From Rhodospirillaceae bacterium (GTDB lineage Bacteria > Pseudomonadota > Alphaproteobacteria > UBA8366), in NCBI GenBank assembly GCA_002722095.1, contig PBKG01000016.1, positions 1-64,000 of the forward strand: a DNA stretch of 64,000 nucleotides, read 5' to 3'. The position numbers were made by a program, and so were the translations under genes. How positions within the stretch are numbered: position 1 is the stretch's first letter; every line of letters starts with the position of its first letter. The notes below the pieces were generated by a model. That model ran no database searches. It was not told the origin of the DNA and saw only the letters and a list, made by a program, of their open reading frames with translations. Positions 34,263 to 43,625 of this stretch are shown one piece after another.

Positions 34263-35528
34263 TCAATCTCCGATGCGTTCGATCTCCGCGCCACACGCCG
34301 CTAGTTTTTCTTCGACCCGCTCGTAGCCACGATCGAGATGATAGACACGGCTAACGACTGTCTCGCCCTCCGCGGCAAGACCCGCAATTACCAGGCTCAC
34401 CGAAGCGCGCAAATCGGTTGCCATCACCGGCGCGCCGGTCAAGGCGCCTACGCCCCGCACCATCGCCGAACCGCCATGAAGATTCACATTGGCTCCCATG
34501 CGCATCAATTCGGGCACATGCATGAAGCGATTTTCGAAAATCGATTCTGTGATCATCGACGCACCGTCGGCGATACTCATCAAAGCCATAAACTGCGCCT
34601 GGAGGTCGGTCGGAAAACCGGGAAATGGCTCGGTCATCACATCGACGCCCGTAAGCCGACCGTTCGAACATACAACCCGCAACCCGCCATCGGCCTCACG
34701 GATTTCCGCGCCGGCCTCGACGAGCTTGTCGGTCAGAGCGCCCAGATGATCGAGCCTGGCGCCCGCCAGCAATACATCGCCACCGGTGGCCGCCGCCGCC
34801 ATGGCATAAGTCCCGGCTTCGATGCGATCCGGAATAACCCGGTGCTGCCCGCCCCGGAGCGATTTGGCCCCACGGATGGTGAGTGTGTCGCTGCCAATAC
34901 CATCGATTTCCGCGCCCATCATGGTGAGACAATTGGCGAGATCGGTAATTTCCGGCTCCCGCGCTGCATTGATTAGCTTGCTCTCGCCATCCGCAAGGGC
35001 TGCCGCCATCATGATGTTTTCCGTCGCCCCTACAGAGACGAAGGGGAAAGTAATTTCCGCTCCTTTTAACCCTTTCGGCGCTGAGGCAAGGACATAGCCT
35101 CCCTCGAGAGTAATCTCCGCACCTAACTGTTCGAGTGCTTTCAAGTGTAGGTCCACGGGCCGCGTACCGATGGCGCAGCCCCCTGGCAGCGATACTTTCG
35201 CCTCACCCATCCGCGCAACAATCGGCCCCAGCACAAGCACGCTTGCCCGCATTTTGCGAACCAGATCGTAGGGTGCGGTGGTGTTCGAGATTTCGCCGGC
35301 GGTAAAAGATATTTCGCCCTTTCCCCGGTCCCGTTCGACCGCGACCCCATGCTGCGCCAAGAGATCGGCCAATGTCTTGATGTCGGCCAGATCGGGCACA
35401 TTTGTGAGTGTCAGCGTTTCTTCGCTGAGCAGGCTCGCGGTCATCAAGGGCAGGGCCGCGTTCTTGGCGCCGCTAATCGGGATCGTACCTTGGAGCTTTT
35501 GTCCGCCTTTAATACTTATCCGGTCCAT
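34263..35528 (-). CDS. murA: UDP-N-acetylglucosamine 1-carboxyvinyltransferase (MurA)
   Basis: A 421-residue enzyme that adds the enolpyruvyl group of PEP to UDP-GlcNAc, the first committed step of peptidoglycan synthesis. '[11 protein letters not shown]' holds the Lys-Asn pair, and the active-site Cys is in [14 protein letters not shown], so the enzyme should be fosfomycin-sensitive. The C-terminal '[15 protein letters not shown]' is typical. I start at 35528; the frame continues 120 codons further upstream but lacks murA homology and overlaps dcd. Confidence 0.96.
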   Translation of the reverse strand: MDRISIKGGQKLQGTIPISGAKNAALPLMTASLLSEETLTLTNVPDLADIKTLADLLAQHGVAVERDRGKGEISFTAGEISNTTAPYDLVRKMRASVLVLGPIVARMGEAKVSLPGGCAIGTRPVDLHLKALEQLGAEITLEGGYVLASAPKGLKGAEITFPFVSVGATENIMMAAALADGESKLINAAREPEITDLANCLTMMGAEIDGIGSDTLTIRGAKSLRGGQHRVIPDRIEAGTYAMAAAATGGDVLLAGARLDHLGALTDKLVEAGAEIREADGGLRVVCSNGRLTGVDVMTEPFPGFPTDLQAQFMALMSIADGASMITESIFENRFMHVPELMRMGANVNLHGGSAMVRGVGALTGAPVMATDLRASVSLVIAGLAAEGETVVSRVYHLDRGYERVEEKLAACGAEIERIGD

Positions 35529-35641
35529 ACCGCTCTTCGTCTTGGTTGGCGCGTCCGCCCGGTCCGTCAGATCAGGCGCTTGATTGTCTGCAATTGTATC
35601 AAAATCCCGCGGCGTCAGTGCACGATCCTCATAGAACCGAA

Positions 35642-36196
35642 CTAAAGCTTGGGCAGGGTCACGCCGCGCTGGCCCATATATTTCCCGCCACGGTCCGCAT
35701 ACGAAACCTCCGGTTCTCCCTCGCCCTTCAAGAACAGGAACTGACACGCCCCTTCTTCGGCATAGATTTTTGCGGGTAACGGCGTGGTGTTGGAGAATTC
35801 CAACGTCACATGCCCTTCCCATTCCGGCTCCAGCGGCGTGACGTTGACGATAATACCACACCGGGCATAGGTGGATTTGCCGAGACAAATCACCAGCACG
35901 TCGCGGGGTATGCGGAAATATTCCATGGTCGAGGCGAGCGCGAAGCTATTGGGCGGGATGATGCAAACATCGGTGTCGCGTTCGACAAAACTTTGATCGG
36001 AGAACGCCTTGGGATCGACGATGGCATTGTCCACATTGGTGAAAATCTTGAACTCGCGGCTCACCCGCGCATCGTAGCCATAGGAAGAAACGCCGTATGA
36101 AATCATGCCATCGCGCCTTTGCGAATCCACAAAGGGCTCGATCATGCCGTCTTTCTCGGCGCGCTCGCGAATCCAACTATCGGGCATAATCGGCAT
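35642..36196 (-). CDS. dcd: dCTP deaminase
   Basis: A 184-residue homotrimer-forming enzyme that deaminates dCTP to dUTP for thymidylate synthesis. Motifs are 'GKSTYARCG' and the catalytic Glu in [12 protein letters not shown], plus 'SYGYDARV' early. The length fits the Escherichia-type monofunctional enzyme. It precedes murA by 113 bp on the same strand. Confidence 0.95.
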   Translation of the reverse strand: MPIMPDSWIRERAEKDGMIEPFVDSQRRDGMISYGVSSYGYDARVSREFKIFTNVDNAIVDPKAFSDQSFVERDTDVCIIPPNSFALASTMEYFRIPRDVLVICLGKSTYARCGIIVNVTPLEPEWEGHVTLEFSNTTPLPAKIYAEEGACQFLFLKGEGEPEVSYADRGGKYMGQRGVTLPKL

Positions 36197-36242
36197 GAAG
36201 GGCTCCCCCTGGCAAACATAGCGGACCTCGGACCGCGCGTTG

Positions 36243-36267
36243 GAGCGCGCCCTTGGTAAGGGCGAGG
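36243..36267 (+). repeat. Partial copy of tRNA-Thr (anticodon arm)
   Basis: These 25 bases (GAGCGCGCCCTTGGTAAGGG, then CGAGG) are identical to 36649-36673 inside the full tRNA-Thr. Flanking bases do not form acceptor, D or T arms, so it is not a functional tRNA. It is a direct repeat 406 bp apart, either left by recombination or integration at tRNA-Thr or by local duplication. Confidence 0.75.
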
Positions 36268-36348
36268 TCTACTGGATGACTAAACGATGAAAGTGGCGAT
36301 CACAAGGCGAGCATCGGGCGATTCCGAGACCGCCCGCAATAGTACGAG

Positions 36349-36504
36349 TCAGCTCTTGCTGTCGTCCGCCCGCCCCCGCATTTGCGCCTTTCTTTTCAAT
36401 AAGTTCTCGCGGAGGGACGCACTTTGGCGCTCCTTCCGTTTGGCCTCGCGTTCGCTGCCTCTGGCGCTTGCGGCGGGTTTCGGTTTTGCGGGTTTGTCGT
36501 TCAT
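36349..36504 (-). CDS. Short basic conserved protein
   Basis: A 51-residue ORF on the minus strand between the tRNA-Thr and its partial copy. It is Lys/Arg-rich and ends 'LRENLLKRKAQMRGRADD', a pattern I recall from small alphaproteobacterial proteins of unknown function. An amphipathic helix is likely over residues 17-45. No strong ribosome-binding site is seen, so the call rests on composition and the ending pattern. Confidence 0.5.
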   Translation of the reverse strand: MNDKPAKPKPAASARGSEREAKRKERQSASLRENLLKRKAQMRGRADDSKS

Positions 36505-36628
36505 TTGGCGAGTGATTCGCTTGCGATTTTCCGGAAGTCCAACCTAATGCGAGCGAAGATCAAAAACCAGACGCCATCGCTTGCCGGACTCGCGCCCCTA
36601 TGGCATAAGGCGAACCTTCCCATCGCGT

Positions 36629-36703
36629 GCCGCCGTAGCTCAGGGGTAGAGCGCGCCCTTGGTAAGGGCGAGGCCCGCAGTTCGATTCTGCGCGGCGGCA
36701 CCA
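36629..36703 (+). tRNA. tRNA-Thr (GGT)
   Basis: A complete 75-nt cloverleaf: acceptor GCCGCCG/CGGCGGC, D arm AGCTCAGGGGTAGAGC, anticodon stem GCCCT/AGGGC around TGGTA (anticodon GGT), T arm with GTTCGATTC and encoded CCA end. It reads codons ACC and ACU. Confidence 0.97.
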
Positions 36704-36722
36704 TTTTTCTAGAAATTTCGGC

Positions 36723-37118
36723 TTAGGCAGGTGGCGTCGGCACCAGCGAAGAATGATGGTGCAGAAGAGGTGCGGACCGGCTGAGATCGATCACGAAGGT
36801 GAAGCGCGCCGGGAAAGTCTGCAGCTCGCCATCGAGCCTATAGAAAAAGGCGTATGTACCATACGCAACCGCGAGCCCATCGGACGTTTGCGCTGCACCC
36901 ACAGAGTCTTCATCGAGGCGGACACCCACCCCCTCATGCGACAACAGCTTTGCGAAGTAAGCGCCGATCTCCTCGTGCCCAACCGCCGGTACGGGCGAAA
37001 AGGTGGGAAGCAAAGACGCGCCTTCGTCGTATAGCGCCAACACAGCCGCGGCATCGCCTGCGTTCACAAGGTTTACCCAATGAGCCGGAAACTCTTCCGC
37101 AGTAATCGCGCCTGTCAT
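36723..37118 (-). CDS. DUF4440 / CaMKII-association-domain-like protein
   Basis: A 131-residue NTF2-fold protein. 'WVNLVNAGDAAAVLALYDEGASLLPTFSP' and a late 'HHHSSLVP' match the SnoaL-like/CaMKII_AD type found as small stand-alone proteins in bacteria. AGGAGAG lies just upstream of the start. A role in small-molecule binding or isomerisation is possible. It is divergent from recQ across about 160 bp. Confidence 0.8.
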   Translation of the reverse strand: MTGAITAEEFPAHWVNLVNAGDAAAVLALYDEGASLLPTFSPVPAVGHEEIGAYFAKLLSHEGVGVRLDEDSVGAAQTSDGLAVAYGTYAFFYRLDGELQTFPARFTFVIDLSRSAPLLHHHSSLVPTPPA

Positions 37119-37279
37119 GCCTTTGCTCTCCTGATCGACGTAATGATTTCACGCTAGAGCCCTACCCCGCTTTACCGCCAGTCGTCCACAGGCAAATGCG
37201 AAAATCATCGAAATGCGCCTCGCGCTTTGAAAAAAGGGCGCTATGCTGAAAAGATCGCTAGCCGACCCAACTTCTTTTC

Positions 37280-39133
37280 ATGACGCCACCCTCGATCGCC
37301 AAACATCAAATTCTGAAAGACGTCTTCGGATTCGACGAGTTTCGACCTGGCCAAGAGCAGGTAATCGATTGCTTGCTGGGGGGCCGCAATGCACTCGCGG
37401 TCATGCCGACCGGCTCTGGTAAGAGTTTTTGCTTCCAAGTACCGGCCTTGATCCGAGACGGTCTCACCGTCGTCGTCTCTCCCTTGGTCGCGTTGATGCA
37501 GGACCAGGTTGCCGCACTTAAATTGGCAGGCGTTGCCGCCGACAGTATCAATTCGAGCAAGGACCGGCAGGAGAATGTCGATGTCTGGCACCGAGTCATC
37601 GACGGTGACCTGAAGATACTCTACCTGGCGCCGGAGCGACTGATGACGGAACGCATGCTGGTGGCGCTCTCCAAACTTGAAATTGGATTAGTTGCCGTCG
37701 ACGAAGCCCATTGTATTTCACAATGGGGGCCCGCCTTCCGGCCCGAATATGAAATGCTGGGCGATCTAAAAAGCAAGTTTTCCGGGGTTCCTATCGCCGC
37801 TCTGACCGCAACCGCCGATGCGGTTACCCGCCAGGACATTGTCGAAAAGCTGTTCGACGGAGACGTGGACTCGACGGTGTTGGGTTTCGATCGCCCCAAT
37901 ATCCGCCTCGGCGTCGAAATGAAACGCGACTGGAAGCGCCAGTTGCTGGAATTCGTCAACTCCCATGCGGGTGAAAGCGGGATCGTCTATTGCCTGTCAC
38001 GTAAAAAATGCGAGGACGCTGCGATATTTCTTTGTGGCCATGACGTACACGCGCTCCCCTATCACGCGGGCATGACTGCGGAGGCGCGCGATCATCATCA
38101 AAACCTGTTCATGACCGAGCCCGGTGTCGTCATTGTCGCCACCATTGCTTTCGGAATGGGGATCGATAAATCGGACGTTCGATATGTATTCCATTCGGAT
38201 CTGCCGGGCAGCGTCGAGGCCTACTATCAGGAAATAGGCCGCGCCGGGCGCGATGGCGCACCGGCAGACGCACATATGCTCTACGGACTGCAGGACATGC
38301 GCATGCGAAGGGTCTTCATCGAGGAAGAAGATAGCGACCAGAACCGTAAGCGGCGCGAACATCAACGGCTCGATGCGCTGCTCGGGTACTGCGAGGCGCC
38401 GGAATGTCGGCGCCGCACGCTGCTCGATTATTTCGGCGAACAAAGTGCGGCCTGCGGCAATTGCGATCTCTGCCTTAATCCGGCAGAGCGACTGGACGGC
38501 ACCACGGATGCGCAATTGCTGCTTACGGCCATTCGCGAAACCGGGATGATGTATGGCACTGCTCATATCATCGACGTGGTGCGCGGCACCGAAACAGAAA
38601 AAGCACTCAAGGCGGGACATGACCGTTTGTCGACGTTCGGCCAAGGTCGTGATCGTAAAGTGCAGGAATGGCGTTCGATTATCCGCCAGCTGGTCGCGGT
38701 CGGGTTTCTGCGGATCGATATAGAGAACTACGGCGGGCTCAAAATTACCGAAAAGGGCATGTCGCTGGAAAAAGGATTGGAAAGCTTTCACTACCGCGCG
38801 GATACGGTGAAGCGCACGTCCGCCAAAGCTCGTAAGTCCGCTTCCGCCGTGCAAGGGCCGCCGCTGAGCAGCCCGCAAAACGACTTGCTCGCAAAACTAA
38901 AGCAACTGCGGCTCCAACTCGCGAAAGAGAGAAACGTGCCCGCCTATGTAATTTTTCCCGATCGAGCTCTCATCGATATGGTGCACCGCTTGCCACGTTC
39001 GGAATCTGAATTTGCCGAGGTCAATGGGGTGGGGGCAGCCAAACTCCGTGATTTCGCAACACCGTTTCTACAGGTCATTGATAATAATTTGTCGGAAACC
39101 GACACGGTTTCTTCCGATAGCCCCTCGCGCTAA
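37280..39133 (+). CDS. recQ: ATP-dependent DNA helicase RecQ
   Basis: A 617-residue 3'-5' helicase for recombination and replication-fork repair. The order is DEAD-type core with 'MPTGSGKSFCFQ' (Walker A) and DEAH in 'DEAHCISQWG', helicase C domain 'AFGMGIDKSDVRYVFH' and 'QEIGRAGRDG', a zinc-binding Cys4 region ('CRRRTLLDYFGE' and 'CGNCDLC'), a winged-helix RQC part and a C-terminal HRDC domain (about residues 530-600). Length is normal. The start has no clear ribosome-binding site. Confidence 0.96.
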   Translation: MTPPSIAKHQILKDVFGFDEFRPGQEQVIDCLLGGRNALAVMPTGSGKSFCFQVPALIRDGLTVVVSPLVALMQDQVAALKLAGVAADSINSSKDRQENVDVWHRVIDGDLKILYLAPERLMTERMLVALSKLEIGLVAVDEAHCISQWGPAFRPEYEMLGDLKSKFSGVPIAALTATADAVTRQDIVEKLFDGDVDSTVLGFDRPNIRLGVEMKRDWKRQLLEFVNSHAGESGIVYCLSRKKCEDAAIFLCGHDVHALPYHAGMTAEARDHHQNLFMTEPGVVIVATIAFGMGIDKSDVRYVFHSDLPGSVEAYYQEIGRAGRDGAPADAHMLYGLQDMRMRRVFIEEEDSDQNRKRREHQRLDALLGYCEAPECRRRTLLDYFGEQSAACGNCDLCLNPAERLDGTTDAQLLLTAIRETGMMYGTAHIIDVVRGTETEKALKAGHDRLSTFGQGRDRKVQEWRSIIRQLVAVGFLRIDIENYGGLKITEKGMSLEKGLESFHYRADTVKRTSAKARKSASAVQGPPLSSPQNDLLAKLKQLRLQLAKERNVPAYVIFPDRALIDMVHRLPRSESEFAEVNGVGAAKLRDFATPFLQVIDNNLSETDTVSSDSPSR

Positions 39134-39198
39134 ATCGAACTCGCGTGCTTGCCGGTCGTTTCAAACCCGCGCATCTAGCCTTGGCCGTAAAGCGGCCA

Positions 39199-39636
39199 TT
39201 ACTTGCGTTCGACGAAACGCCGCCACACGCCATCTTTGAAATCGCGCAGGACCTTGGCCGCAGTCGCTTTATCGCCACCGATCGCAGCATTGAATTCGCG
39301 CTCGTAGCCGAGAAAACCTTCCATTGTCCCCGCAGCACCGGACGTATCCACAAACGCCATCGACCAGTCGCCGAATTCCTTTTTAGAAACATTATGTTTC
39401 AGAAGAAGTTGAAGTTTGTTGTGCCTTGGGTCTTGCTTAATGACTTCCAGAAGAGTTTCCACCTTTTCTTCCGGTCCTTCCAAGACTTGAAGAAAGGACC
39501 CTTCATGGTATGCGAGCATACCCGATATACCTATTTCGGTATTCTTGGTCCGCGCGACTTCAAGAATTTCCGCCAGTTCTTCGGGGCTCATCTTGTGACT
39601 GGCTGCGCTTGCATAAATGACCTGCAAAAAACTCAT
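39199..39636 (-). CDS. BLUF-domain blue-light photoreceptor
   Basis: A 145-residue protein made of one BLUF domain plus a short C-terminal extension. The FAD-photocycle residues are all present: the Tyr in VIYAS (about 8), the Asn in ARTKN (about 32) and the Gln in FLQVLEG (about 50), and a Trp in GDWSM. It should sense blue light through FAD. There is no attached output domain, so it probably acts through a partner protein. The start at 39636 has AGGAAG nearby. It is 14 bp downstream of a hydroxyacid dehydrogenase gene on the same strand. Confidence 0.88.
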   Translation of the reverse strand: MSFLQVIYASAASHKMSPEELAEILEVARTKNTEIGISGMLAYHEGSFLQVLEGPEEKVETLLEVIKQDPRHNKLQLLLKHNVSKKEFGDWSMAFVDTSGAAGTMEGFLGYEREFNAAIGGDKATAAKVLRDFKDGVWRRFVERK

Positions 39637-39650
39637 TGTCGCTTCACTTC

Positions 39651-40598
39651 CTACGGCACGTAGACCGCTGCCGGCACCGGCTCGCCCGCAAAGAAGGCTT
39701 GCAGGTTCTTGAGACACATTTCTTTTCGAATATTGCGGATGTCCCGCGTACCGGTACCCACATGAGGCACCAGCACTGCATTATCGAGCGCCCGCAAACG
39801 CTCCGGTATGTCCGGCTCGGTTTGGTATACGTCGAGCCCCGCTCCACCTATTGCTTTTTCCTCCAAGGCCACGATCAATGCCTCCTCATCGACACAAATG
39901 CCTCGGCCCACATTGACCAAAATGCCGTCGGAGCCCAGCGCACGGATAATCTCGTCGGTGATGAGCCCGCGCGTCTCCGGTAGCTCCGGGCAACAGACCA
40001 TTAGAAAGTCCGATGACTTCGCCATATCCAACAAATCATCGAAATAGCGATACGCGACATCGTCCTTTTTGTTGGGCCCATAATAGATCACGTCCATATC
40101 GAAGGATGCCGCTCGTTGAGCAACCGCGCGGCCGATCGTTCCCAGCGAGACGATGCCGCAGGTCTTTTCGTAGAGCCCGATCCCTTGCTCGTCGAAAGAC
40201 GTGCTGGCCCAATCGCCGGATTTCACGAAACGATCACCCTCGGCGCATTGCCGTGCCACCGATAGCAAAAGAGCCATGGCAAGATCGGCAACAGCGATAC
40301 GAGAATTATCCGGTGTGTTGGTAAGGATAATGCCCTTCTCCTTGACCACATCGAGATCGGCCGCCTGCAATCCGGCACCCCAAATCGAAATCATTTCGAG
40401 ATTAGGCAGAGCTTCCACCAATGCTCTATCGAACCCACGAAAGCCACTGGTCACCAAGGCGCGCACGTCATCCTTTACTTGAGCGAGTAACGCATCCCGG
40501 TCTTCCGCGTCATAAAGTTTGTGGCAAGTGTAGTGTTCCTCCAGCAAAGCGACGCTGGCGTCATTTAGGTTTGAATTTAATACGATTTCCGGTTTCAC
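39651..40598 (-). CDS. D-2-hydroxyacid dehydrogenase (NAD-dependent)
   Basis: The start is GTG 40598, supported by GGGGAGAG upstream; an ATG at 40614-40616 is six codons farther back. The 315-residue product has the Rossmann site 'LGTIGRAVAQR', catalytic Arg in VNVGRGICVDEE, Glu in QTEPDIPERL and His in LVPHVGTGT. The usual GxGxxG is GTIGRA. Such enzymes reduce glyoxylate, hydroxypyruvate or other 2-oxo acids. It is followed by the BLUF gene 14 bp away. Confidence 0.9.
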   Translation of the reverse strand: MKPEIVLNSNLNDASVALLEEHYTCHKLYDAEDRDALLAQVKDDVRALVTSGFRGFDRALVEALPNLEMISIWGAGLQAADLDVVKEKGIILTNTPDNSRIAVADLAMALLLSVARQCAEGDRFVKSGDWASTSFDEQGIGLYEKTCGIVSLGTIGRAVAQRAASFDMDVIYYGPNKKDDVAYRYFDDLLDMAKSSDFLMVCCPELPETRGLITDEIIRALGSDGILVNVGRGICVDEEALIVALEEKAIGGAGLDVYQTEPDIPERLRALDNAVLVPHVGTGTRDIRNIRKEMCLKNLQAFFAGEPVPAAVYVP

Positions 40599-40877
40599 AA
40601 GCGCTCTCCCCGCCAAAAATACAGTTCAGATTTAGTCACCCTACCGTACATGTTACGCGATTAAGAAATCCGATCGCTCAAATCCGCCTTACACAAATCG
40701 CGTTGGCAGCCCGGCCAGCCAATTTACTACCAATATCGGCTTATCCAAATTCCACCTTTAATTTTATCGTTCCGATTTCAAAATATAACAGATTTACAAT
40801 TACCATTTTAAACCAGCAGTTTAACCTTCACCTTTGGCCACCTTTGCGCTAGTTTTCGGCCATGGGGAGTATAACAA
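40599..40877. other. AT-rich intergenic region upstream of porin
   Basis: A 279-bp gap, clearly AT-richer than the surrounding genes, especially from about 40720 to 40830. It must hold promoters for the porin and for the divergent dehydrogenase. TTTACA-like and AT-rich boxes occur, but I cannot identify a specific sigma-70 promoter or operator. No ORF of note. Confidence 0.5.
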
Positions 40878-42101
40878 ATGGCAAAATTAAATAAGGTATT
40901 GCTGACAAGTACGGCACTTGCATGTGCAATCGCATTACCGGCATTCGCCAAGAAAAAAGATCCGTCGAAAGCACCGAAGGTCGTTTCCAGCGGCAAAAAA
41001 ATGAAATTGAAAATGTACGGGCAAATTACCCGAACGGCTTCGATAGTGGATAATGGTGTAGCCACCGGATTCGGAAACTCGGAAAACGGCAACACGTCAT
41101 CTCGGATGGGGGTCACAGCCGAGGGTGATATCGATAAATCATTGAAATTAAAGCTTCGCTACGAATGGAACATGCGATCGGCCCACGATAATCGGCAGCA
41201 GCAGAATATCAACGATGGCCTAGACAATGATTTCGACATTCGCCACGCGGACATACAGTTCCACCACAAACGGTTCGGCGCAATTTACTTTGGCCGCGGT
41301 CACGGACCAGGCAACAGCTCCTCGCAGACCGACCTTTCCGGAACCTCAACCGGCGCCAAAGGCGGCGGCGAGCACTGGGATTTCCAAGGTGGCCGTATGG
41401 TCGAAACTACAGCGTCGGCCAATGGCGGTCGCCGAAGCCGAGTCTCACCCAACATTATTTACACCAATATGGACGCATCGAACCGCAGCAATCGAATCCG
41501 GTATGACAGCCCGAGCATTCACGGATTCCAATTTCGCACCGGGATTCTTGATCAAGATGGGTATGAATTCGCACTCTGGTACAAAGGTAAAATTGCCGGT
41601 TGGAAAATTGCCGGTGCGATCAATCATTCTCACGGGAAACAAGGCTTATTCCCCGGTGAAGTTCGATCATCCACCACAGGTACAGACACCGAGATTTCGC
41701 TCTATAACGGATCGATTTCGGTTCAGTCACCATGGGGAATAGGGGCTAGCGGCGCGGGTGGATTTAATGTGCGTTCCAAAACACCGGCGATAAACAATGC
41801 CAACGATGGCAACAGTCCGCATTTTTGGTGGGTTGCAATTTGGTATCGGGCCAAGTTTTTCGAACTCGGCGAAACACGTTTCAAGTACGGCTTCCAAACG
41901 ACCGTCAACAATTTGTTCGAAGGCGATGTTGCGCAAGCGCACGGATTCACAATTGTACAAAATATCAAAAATACGGGCACCGACGCCTATGTCGGATATC
42001 GTCGCCTAAGCCTCGATCGGGACATTGCGGGTCCGCCTGGACAGGAAATTGAGGTGGAAGACCAGCAAGCATGGGTACTTGGATTTCGTGCCCGCTTCTA
42101 A
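40878..42101 (+). CDS. Outer-membrane beta-barrel porin
   Basis: A 407-residue protein with an N-terminal signal peptide ending near AFA (about residue 24). The mature part alternates short hydrophobic strands and ends in Phe (VLGFRARF), as outer-membrane proteins do for BAM recognition. Family traits are 'GQITRTASIVDNG' and 'SSRMGVTAEGDIDKSLKLK', like Gram-negative trimeric porins of alphaproteobacteria. GGGGAG lies before the ATG. It is convergent with the PAS gene. Confidence 0.88.
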   Translation: MAKLNKVLLTSTALACAIALPAFAKKKDPSKAPKVVSSGKKMKLKMYGQITRTASIVDNGVATGFGNSENGNTSSRMGVTAEGDIDKSLKLKLRYEWNMRSAHDNRQQQNINDGLDNDFDIRHADIQFHHKRFGAIYFGRGHGPGNSSSQTDLSGTSTGAKGGGEHWDFQGGRMVETTASANGGRRSRVSPNIIYTNMDASNRSNRIRYDSPSIHGFQFRTGILDQDGYEFALWYKGKIAGWKIAGAINHSHGKQGLFPGEVRSSTTGTDTEISLYNGSISVQSPWGIGASGAGGFNVRSKTPAINNANDGNSPHFWWVAIWYRAKFFELGETRFKYGFQTTVNNLFEGDVAQAHGFTIVQNIKNTGTDAYVGYRRLSLDRDIAGPPGQEIEVEDQQAWVLGFRARF

Positions 42102-42119
42102 CCGGGTTGAATCTCCACG

Positions 42120-42728
42120 TTAGCGCCAGCGAGGCCGCGACGTCGATCGTCTGGCCGGCCGTGCGATCGAGCCAATGGTCGCCGAAAAAGGTAAATGGCT
42201 CACCAACAGTCGCGAAAATTTCCCCCTGTCATCGTAAAAGGGCAGAATCAAGCGCTGGCAATCCTTAATCGGCCCTTCCTCCGGCGGTATGTGCGTGGTG
42301 TGATAAATCTTTCCGGATTCCGCCGCGGCCAAAAACAACCCGTGAAAAACGACTACGAGGTTTTCGCCTTCGAGCGGCAGATAATCGCCAGTCTTGTCAG
42401 TGCCATAGCGATCTGCCACCGAGGAGCCGAAGATTAAGAATTTCATCGCCTGGCCTTCGTCGAACGCGAGCACGTGAAGATTGCCAGCGAGCTTGGGGAA
42501 GTCGAGGATATCGAACGCCCCCCACAGCGGGCGTTCATTTTCTGCTTTGGCCTCTTGATACATGCTCCAAAGAGCGTGCACGCCCTCATGCGTAATATTT
42601 TCCGCAACGGGGTTTTCGATGATATTTGCGTCGCTTGATCCGAAACGATCAAAGAAATCGCAGACATCAGCAAGCTTTCCGTTTAGTGCCAGGTCGGAAA
42701 CGTGCTTTGCAGTCAACATGTTAACCAC
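42120..42728 (-). CDS. PAS-fold sensory protein
   Basis: A 202-residue protein (GTG 42728, alternative ATG 42719; a GGAG site fits the GTG better). Its middle part matches the PAS_5 type of sensor: 'LWSMYQEAK' then 'FLIFGSSVADRYGTDKTGDYL'. Such proteins are usually single-domain and their outputs unknown. It ends in a Ser-Arg-rich tail that may be unstructured. Confidence 0.72.
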   Translation of the reverse strand: MVNMLTAKHVSDLALNGKLADVCDFFDRFGSSDANIIENPVAENITHEGVHALWSMYQEAKAENERPLWGAFDILDFPKLAGNLHVLAFDEGQAMKFLIFGSSVADRYGTDKTGDYLPLEGENLVVVFHGLFLAAAESGKIYHTTHIPPEEGPIKDCQRLILPFYDDRGKFSRLLVSHLPFSATIGSIARPARRSTSRPRWR

Positions 42729-42920
42729 AAATTAACAACTCCTTAGCGCGTGTACGAACGATTTATCATCAACTCAAGATGGTTGGATCATCAGGCCCTC
42801 AGAACGACGACTCTTCGTCCATAATCACGTTGGATTAATTCCGTTGCGACAGCCATGCGGGTTTCGCTAGAGTTCAGGCAATAAAACGGAATTCAATTTG
42901 CTTATGGGAGGGACCGCTTC

Positions 42921-43616
42921 ATGGCCAACGACTTCATGCTCGTCAGTTTCAAAACGTGCCCCTGGGTGCAGCGTGCGGCGATTGTGTTGCGCGAAAAAGG
43001 CATTGAGTACGATATCGAGTATATCGACCGGGACAATCGGCCCGACTGGTTTCTCGCCATTTCGCCGCATTCGAAGGTGCCGGTACTGCGGGTCGGCGGC
43101 GAGCATTCGCTGTTCGAAAGCTGCGCGATCGCCGAATATCTCGACGAAGCCACTCCGCCGCAATTACACCCTGCGGATTTGATCACGAAAGCGCAAAATC
43201 GGGCTTGGACCGATTTTCTGCCCGATTTCGCGAGCGCAATCTCACGGGCCGCCTATTCCGATAGCGAAGCCATCCTCAAAGAGCGTGCACAAGAAATTCC
43301 GAAGCGCTTCGAAAAGCTGGAAGCAGCACTCGAAAAACGCGGGAATGACGGTCCCTATTTCAACGGCCCCGATTACTCGCTTGCGGACTGCGGCTATGCG
43401 CCCTTCCTGCAGCGATACGGTTATGTCGAAAATCTTTATCCGCTCGGCATCCTCGAAGACTTTCCGCTCCTCACCCAATGGCGAGACGCGTTGATGGCAA
43501 GGCCATCGACCGCAAGCTCCACGGTGGAGAATTTCGAACATGAATGGCAGCAGAACTTGATCGCGCGTGGCCGTTGGCTTGGCACGCTGGTAAAAAGCGC
43601 CGCCGCAGCCGAGTAA
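42921..43616 (+). CDS. Glutathione S-transferase, Cys-type (omega-like)
   Basis: A 231-residue protein with a thioredoxin-fold N domain and helical C domain. C13 in TCPWVQRA is the likely catalytic residue, giving thioltransferase or glutathionyl-reductase chemistry rather than conjugation. 'HSKVPVLRVGGEHSLFES' is the glutathione-binding part. GGGAGGG precedes the ATG. It leads the second acid-CoA ligase cassette, with 9 bp to the next gene. Confidence 0.88.
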   Translation: MANDFMLVSFKTCPWVQRAAIVLREKGIEYDIEYIDRDNRPDWFLAISPHSKVPVLRVGGEHSLFESCAIAEYLDEATPPQLHPADLITKAQNRAWTDFLPDFASAISRAAYSDSEAILKERAQEIPKRFEKLEAALEKRGNDGPYFNGPDYSLADCGYAPFLQRYGYVENLYPLGILEDFPLLTQWRDALMARPSTASSTVENFEHEWQQNLIARGRWLGTLVKSAAAAE

Positions 43617-43625
43617 GACGCCGCA

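Noticed and set aside
34263..35888. 541-residue version of MurA
   Set aside because: The extra 120 N-terminal residues lack MurA similarity and overlap dcd, so the start at 35528 is used.
36210..36290. A second complete tRNA-Thr
   Set aside because: Only 25 bases match; acceptor, D and T arms cannot be formed.
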